Positions 55,530-64,000 of a stretch of DNA of 64,000 bases are shown one piece after another. Each line of letters starts with the position of its first letter. The stretch's first letter is position 1. The notes under the pieces were generated by a model. The model ran no database searches, was not told where the DNA came from, and was given only the letters and a program-made list of their open reading frames with translations. The stretch comes from Cladorhizidae sp. MBARI D1340-BT2 (taxonomy: Eukaryota > Porifera > Demospongiae > Poecilosclerida > Cladorhizidae), in NCBI GenBank assembly GCA_028752905.1, contig JAQNBH010000013.1, positions 14,514,316 to 14,578,315 of the forward strand, in the 5' to 3' direction. A program made the position numbers and the translations under genes.

Positions 55530-58325
55530 TATCTATGCAAGACCATGCATGTGAAACCACGCCAGCATTACCTATCGGATACTTATACATTATAACATTC
55601 CTTAATCACTCTGCAGTTTGTGTGAGCATTACCAGTTCAGTCTGACGACTGAAACATTTGTCAAAAAATATAAATCTTCAGTACATATTTTAAGCTAAAA
55701 TCAGCACCTAATTATTGTATATACTGCGAATTAGTGCAAATGATTTTTACATGGTAAGGGTTTATCTAACTGGTGAGTCTAAATGGGTTGAGTCTTTCCC
55801 CCCCTTTTTAGCACGTCAATCTAAATGAAAAGCATTTCTTCTTTGTCTTGTCTGTCTCCCAAGTGTTGCCTCCCTCCCTCCTTTCCCAGTTTCTACATTT
55901 CAGTATATTACTTAACATTTATTTGCTAGCACTAAGGTGTGTGAGATGTTGCACGACAGGTTGTTTGGGTGCATAGTAGGATTAGATGTGGTGGATGTGT
56001 ATATAGTAGGAGTGGGTATGAAGGTGCAGCAAGAGTAGGTATGGAGAAGATGCAGCAAGAGTGAGTTTAGAGGGATGTGTGGTAATGGGGTGGTAGGATG
56101 CTGCAAGAGCGGCACATGTATAGCAAGAGGTGCAGTGCAGGCTAGAGTGAATGTAGTGGAGTGTAGCAAAAGTGAGTGTCTGTGCAGTAGGAATGGGTGT
56201 GGAAGTAGGTGTGGTGGGGTCCAGTAGTGGGGTTGGGGTGGGATGCTGCAAGAGTGGATGTGGTGATGGGCAGGAAGAGTTGGTGGGCATCAATATTAGC
56301 CCGGAACAAGTGTGCAAAATGCCATGGTGGGACTAGGGGTTTCTAAAGATGGTCCACACCCTTTGTACATAAATCCAACCCTCTAAAAATAATGTGATTA
56401 CTAAGATAATACATGCCAAGTACCTCGAGTGCCCACAAGGTGTCTCTAGGGCACCTCACAATACATCAGTAGGGCAGGGTGAGAGACCACAAAGTGTTTA
56501 TTGGAGTTTACTTCCATTCACTCAGGAAGCAGATACTTAATGAGGTTGGTGATGCTGGCAGTTGATTCTTCACTAGACAATGTCAGAGAATAATTTTGGG
56601 CTGGTTTTACAAAGTCCAATTATATGATGATTTTTGCTCATCTGGGAATAGTGTGAGAATAAAATGCTGTCAGATGACTTTGGATCACCTGATAGATTAC
56701 AAAGCACATGAGCCAAACTGTAAGTAGCAAATTTAAGGGAGTGTCTCTATATCACACATGTGTATGCCCATGTCTAACACATTAGGACTGTCATGTGACA
56801 TGCCTCACACTAACATGCTGGGGTCCTCTGTGCAGGAAGACAGACTGGGATCAGAGCAATGGATTGGTCCTGTTGGTGGACTCAAGAATCATCTGCTGAA
56901 GAACATGTTTTCGTTGTGTTTTGTTGAGCGGGTGGCGATTGTTTTTCATGGGAAATTGTTCGTGGACACTCAAGCATTGTATTTGCTGGATAATGAAAAA
57001 GAAATATTTGATCTAGTAAAATCTTGTCAATTGGCCAGAAGTCCATTATTACACAATATATGCGTCACCCTTATTTAGAATGCAAAACATTCGAGCCTGG
57101 GAATACTTTCAGTTATCAGTTTATGGATGCTGGCTGAGCTTGATTCTTCACTAGACAATCCAGCTAATTTTGGGCTGGTGTTACAAAGTCCAATTGTTTA
57201 GGGGAAGAAATGGGACAGTGGGTTATATTTTGTGCATCCGGGAAAAGTTCTCTTGTTCTGATGGATTCATATTAATTATCATGTACAAATTAGCAAACAA
57301 TGACTACATTTTGCCAGTGACTGGTCCATAGATGAATTGACAAAAATCATTAATGAGGAAAAAATGAGATCAACAAATCTCATCTGTAGCGAAATGCATC
57401 AATTCCATAGAACACTCCGAAGAGCGTGGCACAGGCAAAGAATAAGATTACCAACACATACGCAAAGAAAATGAAATGGAAACAACACAGTACTCGCTTG
57501 GATGATGTTTTTGCTCCCTCCACGTCACCTTTCCGGAACTTGCTCTTCACCTGTAGGACAAGATAGCTAGATTATTCTAGTACATGTAACAAGATATTTT
57601 TATCTTGTTTGTATGAACGCAATAAAAATAAATTAACTACCTTTGCAAATGGCACTTGATTCATGCATCTTTAACACAATTCATAGGACCAGCGTCTAGC
57701 TATGGTGGTTTAAGACTAGTTTTGTCTAGACATTCATGAAAGGTATGTACCTATCCATTGTCAGACAACAGGCTTACTTTCTGATCTGCCCATGGAAAAT
57801 CTGAAAATCCCATGCAGAATCCCATGCAGAATATGCTTAAACCATCTTCTCAAACTCCATTCATGGCTGAAGTTGTAGTTTGCCACCAATGGCCCACATG
57901 AATTTGATTGGTTGGCTTTAAAATGATTTGAATTATGAATTAAAAAAAAAGTATGTAAAGTGATTAACTATGAATAACAGAAAAGTTTCAGCATACAAAA
58001 TTAAAGTTCTTAAAGCAACACATGCTAATACCAAGACTCAACAGAATATGACAACTAAACCTTCTCATTCTAGTCTAACAGGCAGGCTCTCCTTCACTTT
58101 CCGACACAGGCGATTCCTTTGGATCCAACACCAAGGCCTTTAGTAGCAATGGTTAAGAGCCAGATCATTCCTTCAGCGTCTGAGCCAGACCTCTTCTTCA
58201 CTGTCCAACAGCTAGACCTCAAGATCAACTAGTTAGACTAGTCATGATAAGCATCGGTCCCGTATCTTTTGATGCTGCATACCATTCTCCCAAGCCATTT
58301 TTTTACAACACTAGCCATCGGTAGG
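55530..58325 (-). repeat. Right arm of outer inverted duplication (partner 25580-28372)
   Basis: Carries, in reverse, the same series of blocks as the left arm, including the C/G-rich 30 bp array (55950-56290), the CAGCCCAAAATTATTC blocks (about 56580-56610 and 57170-57190) and the CD225 terminal exon. 57690-58250 has material not matched on the left. Confidence 0.85.
57380..57550 (-). CDS. Duplicate of the CD225 terminal exon
   Basis: 171 bp, acceptor TCCTACAG before GTGAAG, open through 56 codons to TGA, same phase as 26026-26196. It keeps KFRKGDVEGAK, both halves of the membrane segment and the GIDAFRYR end. Changes against the left copy: three or four residue changes (A to V, S to C, A to T) and about three silent changes. 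The matching upstream exon (CCPCG segment) was not found between here and the window end, so this is either the end of a second gene that starts beyond the window or an orphan exon. Confidence 0.7.
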   Translation of the reverse strand: MKSKFRKGDVEGAKTSSKRVLCCFHFIFFAYVLVILFFACATLFGVFYGIDAFRYR

Positions 58326-60305
58326 TCGAAGCTGATGAATTACTCAGTGGGGGAACCTTGAAGAGCAAGTTAGTGTGTATCAACTCCATTCAGGGGGTCT
58401 GAAGGTTGACTATGAATGATTCAAGAGAAACTTTTGATCTTTAGGCAGCATGCCAGAGGTTCGGTGTCCTTGCTAATCAGTAATCGGTTCATCTGCAGTT
58501 TATAGGAAATATCAATCCCTTTCCAGTTCCTTGCTCACCAATTTTCTTGCAGTTCATATGCAGCCAGGTGAATAGCAGTATGTCTGGGCCACTGAGGGCC
58601 ACATGTGAGATGCACGGAGATACTGCAGTCCATTCTCCCATGGACTTAGCAAGGCCCTACATTTGTCCTTTGCTCAGGATAAAGCCATGATGCAGGTTCC
58701 TTCGTCCAGTGATGAAGCCTTTGCCAGAGACAGACATTACATGCCACCTTAGATGGCACCGGAATACTTGCCATGCCCAACAGTAGGGAGGGGTTTGGGC
58801 AGGAGTTTGGAATTAGGTTACCTGAAATCTTCCCAGTGAATGTGCTAACACCACCTAAGTGGCTACCAGGAAGAAAGAGCCATGACATCATAACAACCTC
58901 CACAGTTATCCGCTCCAGTTCCGGCCTTAGAACTCAACAACTTTCTACTGTTTGTAGTTGGTTGGCATGTTTTTCTATGAAGCTCTCTCTAAACTTATGC
59001 ACAAAAATGCATTCAAGGTTATAGATGCTTGAATAAATTATTAGCATTAACTCACCTTTGACTTGGACTATCACTAAGTCCAGGGAGAGTTGCATGTGCC
59101 AGTTTTTCAAATCATATATAGTATACTTGGAGACCACTCCGATTTGGTATCCAAACCTATGAGCCTCTCCATCTCCCTGTCGAAACAGGATGCCATTTCC
59201 AGAACATTGTCTCGCTTGCTCCTGCTGTGCACAGTGAACATGGTCACAATCCTTCCCCAATATATTTCATCCAAGAATATATTGTGCCCCAAACCATAGG
59301 GTTAGTTCTTGTTGTTGTGATTCATCTATAGAATACCCAGCGTATCATCAAACTGATGCCTTTGTTTCTCAATTGCAGAGTGTTATGGACATTGTTAGAA
59401 GGATTTTTTACTTGAGGCTATGTATGCACTAAATCTGGCAATCCATTTTCATTCCTTGCCAGTAACTTGTATGCATTAGTGTAGAGCATGACTGTAAATA
59501 GCTACTTTGCACACGGAAAATGGAGAGTGGAACCTTAAATACACTTTTTCCCACCCTTCATGATACTAACTAATGACGTCCATGTGCTGCTCACATCTTC
59601 GAAGTGGAGAAAGCACTAACTTACCACAAGGCAGTGTGCATGGCCATAATAAGGTGTTTTGGGAACTCAAATGATGAGATGAGGGTTTCAGTCAATGTTT
59701 ACCCGTGAGTTTTTTATGGCCTCATTATGCTTTGAAATGTTGATGTGGTAATTTGGGATGAGGTCAGTAAAGTTCCCAGCAGCCCCCGGCAAAGTTCCTG
59801 GCAGCCCCCAGGCTAACACTGTTGGGGAAACTATACCTCATAGAGGCAGCATGTATGCCTGCCGTAAGCTATTGGTGGCATCCAGGTAGCCACACTACAG
59901 TCAGGGAATGGGTGGGAGAGGCTGATGTGGACTTGGATCCACTGCAGATTGGCACTGTCTTCTCAAGTATTAAGTTTTAGGGAGGCCCCCCATACTGTCT
60001 TCATTTTTATCTCCTGTTATTTTGAATATCACACCTATAATCAACTCTCTCCAATTTTTTCCACTTCAGTTTGTTTCTTGCAGATCTCCTCCTCACAACT
60101 TTCTTCTCTTAGAAAGTGGATGATGTAAAAATTTATTTATGCTATAAAGAACAATTTTCAAGATTTCTGGTGTTGGGGTTCTGGTGTTGGGGGGAAGGCG
60201 GGGGAAGTTTTGCTGTAGGTTGGGGAGGGGGCGGACATTCCAGCCACTTTCCCCTCTGTATGAAACCCTGGTATCCATAGCGCAAGCTATTGCTGGACTA
60301 GGGTT
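58326..60305. other. Intergenic, no confident gene
   Basis: Several overlapping short ORFs occur on both strands at 58640-59300 (for example a plus frame with LPEIFPVNVLTPPKWLPG), without splice or family support. Nothing else was recognised. Confidence 0.35.
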
Positions 60306-60309
60306 GGCC

Positions 60310-60690
60310 CTACAAAGCAAAGTCAATCCAATTTATATATTTTGTTTCTAAAAATCATTTTTGTCTTGTTTCTATTTTTTAAATTGTCAAGCAGTAACCT
60401 GGCAAATTCTTGTTTCATTCCATCAATACACACATACTTTAAATACTTTAGGGTAGGGACAAAGTTAAGACCCAAAGCAAGCTCTTCTTCCTGAGCTAGA
60501 GAAAGGTTCTTTACAACCCATCTGTTCAAGCTTGGGGTTGAAACTTCACTTCTCTCGATCTCCTTCTCTCCAAAAGTCTCCCCAGCTTCTTTTGATGTTT
60601 CTGCTTGGATTTGCTGTGGGTCTTCTCTGCTGCTCCCCTACAAAGGGCCTGAATCCTCTTATAGTCACTTCCCAGTGCTGGTTCCATTGG
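60310..60690 (-). pseudogene. Penelope-like element N-terminal region, inverted fragment
   Basis: The minus strand gives EKTHSKSKQKHQKKLGRLLE and, after a stop, LNRWVVKNLSLAQEEELALG then LNFVPTLKYL. This block (basic helix, then N.WV.NLS...L...E..L.LGLNF.PTPK) precedes the RT in Penelope-like elements. Here it runs in the opposite direction to the RT that starts at about 60690, so the two halves are head to head. Confidence 0.75.
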
Positions 60691-60694
60691 CTTC

Positions 60695-62519
60695 AAGTTG
60701 GAGGAGGCGCATGAGCTTCGAGGAAGAATATGTGGAATTTTGAGAAGAGCAAGAAAACCGCAACCTGACGAAGGAGCAGAGAAAGGCCCTTGGAGAACTG
60801 AGGAAGATGGAAGAGCTCGTAATCTTACCAGCAGACAAAGGGAAGACAACAGTTCTGCTGACAAAGGAAAGGTACATTTCAAAACTGACGGGAATGCTGG
60901 AAACCAAAACATATGGAATACTGAAAAAGGATCCTACCAAGGCACAGGAAAGCAAGGTGAATCGCGTGTTAAAGAATATGGAGAAGATGGGAGAAATAAC
61001 AACTGCATTATACAATAGAATTAGGTCCACTGGAAGTAGACCACCACTGATTTATGGGCTCCCTAAGATACATAAACTGGAGGTTTCCCTTAGGCCTATT
61101 TTGTCTTGTATACGTGCACTGTCGTATACTCTTTCCAAGTTCATAGCATATTTGATATCACCTCTAGCTGGAAATACAAGTACATATGTCAAGGATTCTG
61201 GGCAATTTATCAAGTGTATTCAAGATGAATGTTTGGCACAGGATGAGTGTCTTGCCAGTTTTGTTGTGCCTTCTCTTTTTACCAACGTTCCCATAGATCA
61301 GGCTGTTGAAGTAATTTTTGAAATGTTGAAAAAAGATGAAAGATTGAGTGAGAGGACTACACTAGGGGCTGACAGGATTTCTGAACTGTCGGAGTTGTGC
61401 CTGAAATCCACCTACAGTACTTCAGGTATCAAGAAAAATACTACGAGCAGAAAGAGGGTGCAGCAATGGGCTCTCCAGTATCTGCAGTGGTAGCCAACCT
61501 TTATCTGGAATTCTTTTAGGAAAATTAGCACTCACAACTGCCCTACTGAAGCCAAGGGTTTGGAAGAGATACGTGAATAATGCCTTCTGCATTGTGAAGA
61601 AGGGAAGTGAGCAGGAGTTGTTGGACCATCTGAACAACACCAGGCCATTCATAAAGTTTACCATGGATCCTGAAGTGGCTGGATCGTTGCCCTTTCTGGA
61701 CTGCCACATACACAGGAAGGAAGATGGAAGTCTAACTGCAACCGTCTACAGAAAACCCACGCATACCAACCGGTACCTTGATTATAGATCACATCATCCT
61801 ATCCATGTCAAAAGAGGAGTGGTGAAGAGCTTCTTTGACAGGGCCAGAAGAGTAGTGACTGAGAAGGAGGACCTTTGGAAGGAAGAAATCATTTGAATAA
61901 GGTCTTCATCGAGAACGGTTATCCACAAGCCTTCATCAACCTTTCGTCTGCAGAAACATCTAAATGCAGAAACGAAGATGAATACACCAGTACAGGCAAT
62001 GAGGGTTCTAAAAAGAGGGATCCTATGATAGTGATTCCTTATGCAGCAGGGATGAGTGAAGACATCAGGAGGGTCTGCAGGAAGTTCAACATCAAAGTCG
62101 TCTTCAGATCGGGAAGAACTCTGAGGACAAAACTGAGCAGAGTGAAGGATGTTTTAACAGCTAAAATGCACTCATGTGTTGTGTACCACATCCCTTGTAG
62201 CTGTGGAAAATACTACATAGGGGAGACGATCAGAAGACTGGAGACAAGAGCGAAAGAACATCCAGATGCCTGTAGAAAGTGTCACAAAGAGAAGTCTGCA
62301 ATTGCTGAGCATGCATGGGATAATGGACATCCTATTTTGTGGGAGGAAGCCACCATCTTGGACCAGGCCAGAAAACAGAAGGAACTGCTATTGAAGGAGG
62401 CATTGCACATCAGCCTAGCACCAAAGTGTGAGTGGTTCAATCGAGACTGTGGAATGAACTTGCCTGTCAGCTGGGAAGCTACTCTGAAGAGCCTGAACTT
62501 GAAGCCACGACCATCATAA
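60695..62519 (+). pseudogene. Penelope-like element RT and GIY-YIG endonuclease, defective
   Basis: Segments in order: LRGRICGILRRARKPQ (about 60715-60762), frame change, NLTKEQRKALGEL, ILPADKGKTTVLL, LIYGLPKIHK (about 61050), LRPILSCIRA (RT fingers/palm), motif A SFVVPSLFTNVP (61257-61292), frame change near 61425, [19 protein letters not shown] (about 61457-61510), stop TAG 61517-61519, motif C RYVNNAFCI (about 61570-61596), PFLDCHIHRKEDG, YRKPTHTNRYLDY, frame change near 61885, then the endonuclease VYHIPCSCGKYYIGETIRRL (about 62179-62238) to AEHAWDNGHPILW, stop 62519. Penelope-like elements encode this telomerase-like RT and GIY-YIG pair and prime at nicked DNA. Both RT catalytic sites are mutated. 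Confidence 0.93.
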
Positions 62520-62628
62520 TTACATTTTTTATTAAATATTTTTAAATCTATTTATTATTAATAATATTATCATTATTATTAAATTTTATTTATTTATTTA
62601 TTATCTGTTTATTATTTAAAATTTATTA

Positions 62629-63154
<526 letters not shown>

Positions 63155-63299
63155 TATTATTATTATTATTTATTTGTTTATTATTTATGTTCATTTTTTT
63201 TGTTCATGTAATGTTCATGTAATTTTATTTATTTATTATAATTTTTTTAAATTTTATTTATTGATTTAATTTTTTATATTTTTTTAATTTTACATCCGG

Positions 63300-63445
63300 T
63301 GCACATGCTAGGTGTGTGTACTGGCAATGTATGTGGTGGATAGCTAGCTACCAGTATATAACAGGCTCATGTGAGCCATAGCATCTCATTATTCCTGATC
63401 AAGACTAGAGCATCTAGTCGAAATGGAGTGAAGTTAATTATTGAG
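63300..63445 (+). mobile_element. Terminal repeat of the Penelope-like element with degenerate hammerhead
   Basis: Downstream of the coding region; shares its sequence with 55300-55490. Core: CTGATCA (63395-63401, G8 position changed), stem ACTAGA/GCA/TCTAGT, GAAAT, GGAG; no GTC. Inactive as read. Joins the transposase relic near 63440. Confidence 0.65.
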
Positions 63446-63480
63446 GTGATTTTAATGTTATAGTCAAATAGCCACCTTGG

Positions 63481-63798
63481 TCACACATGTTTCATTGTGG
63501 AAAGGCTGACATTAATTGGAGTAATGAAAACAGACTCCAGCTCATCCATATTCTTCCCCTGCAGCTGCCTTTGTATATACCAGTCATCAAACTTCGTTTT
63601 TAAGAACTGTTTTATGGGGTCATTTACAGACCAATCCATCGCTTGCAAACAGTCTGTTGTATTTGGTGGCCACATAAGCATATGGATATTATTTGTATCC
63701 AAAAGGGAACACACACCTACTGGAACTTGACCTTTGAAGTTATCATAGCTAACTAACCAAGCTTGGTCCTCCCCCAATTGATCTCTCTTCACACACAT
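63481..63798 (-). pseudogene. Open part of the transposase relic
   Basis: 105-codon open segment carrying DNFKGQ and PPNTTDCLQ, the second catalytic region and the C-terminal part. The third acidic residue region follows the canonical spacing only approximately. Confidence 0.75.
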
Positions 63799-63809
63799 AA
63801 TATGGAAGT

Positions 63810-63935
63810 ACTATCTTGTTAATGTATGCCATGTAGTCTCCTCCGTTGACAGAGCGGGGTAAAACTACTGTGAGTATCTTGTTAATGTATGCCAGTGTAG
63901 TCTCCTCCATTGACAGAGTGGGTAATACTCCAGTG
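63810..63935. repeat. Tandem duplication inside the transposase relic
   Basis: TATCTTGTTAATGTATGCCA and GTAGTCTCCTCC.TTGACAG recur about 75 bp apart. In translation the ..AYINKI.. stretch appears twice. Confidence 0.85.
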
Positions 63936-64000
63936 AGCTGGAAAATCATAATGCTGGAGACAGCGATCAGTTTTACCTTTGTAAATAAGCTGTGGAGGAA

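Larger units (their letters stand above)
63445..64000 (-). pseudogene. Pogo/Tigger-type DDE transposase relic
   Basis: Minus frames give (from the window end inward) YDFPAHWSITHS, then YMAYINKIVLPYY, then AWLVSYDNFKGQVPVGVCSL and LMWPPNTTDCLQAMDWSVND, PIKQFLKTKFDDWY, and after a TGA at 63481-63483 the residues PRWLFDYN. This order (catalytic Asp in YDNFKG, then PPN.TD.LQP.D.SVN..) is the DDE_1 transposase family. Damage: frame changes, a tandem duplication of about 75 bp (63810-63935) and the TGA stop. The N-terminal half lies beyond the window. Confidence 0.8.

Overview
The window is eukaryotic nuclear DNA, A+T-rich and repeat-dense, with spliced genes (GT..AG junctions that join in frame), Ty3/Gypsy, non-LTR and Penelope-like retroelements, DNA-transposon relics and many mini- and microsatellites. 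The mix suggests an early-branching marine animal, most likely a sponge. That is inference; no species-diagnostic marker was seen. No rRNA, tRNA, CRISPR or bacterial operon was recognised.

Layout. 1-1.4 kb: decayed reverse-transcriptase element (+). 2.4-4.6 kb: Gypsy relic on the minus strand (5' LTR, primer-binding site, broken gag, start of protease). 4.6-16.3 kb: old dispersed repeats, a non-autonomous TTAA-flanked transposon (11467-12358), fold-back sequences, non-LTR 3' fragments and a 390 bp ATA array. 17.7-20.6 kb: weak evidence for an unidentified minus-strand gene. 21.2-26.2 kb: last two exons of a CD225-domain membrane protein (+). 30.85-36.7 kb: a complete Gypsy element with identical-length LTRs and an ATAAG target duplication, inserted into a 39 bp G-rich minisatellite. 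39.9-48.8 kb: an eight-exon minus-strand gene for an AMP-forming acyl-CoA/OleC-like synthetase, its 3' end not found. 49.0-53.0 kb: a non-LTR retrotransposon (minus) with three in-frame stops and a very long TAA-type tail. 60.3-63.45 kb: a degraded Penelope-like element with GIY-YIG endonuclease and hammerhead-like terminal repeats. 63.44-64 kb: relic of a pogo/Tigger-type transposase.

Large-scale structure. Two pairs of inverted segments are nested around the synthetase gene: 25580-28372 with 55530-58325, and 36990-38999 with 53968-54975. The outer pair carries the terminal CD225 exon, and the exon is open and well conserved in both copies. The intact Gypsy element and its minisatellite lie only in the left half, so they were added there or lost on the right.

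The only host genes with firm support are the CD225 protein and the AMP-forming synthetase; nothing links them functionally. Most of the rest is mobile-element material at different stages of decay. The most interesting system is the Penelope-like element and its scattered repeats carrying a minimal hammerhead-ribozyme core (best copy near 55.42 kb).
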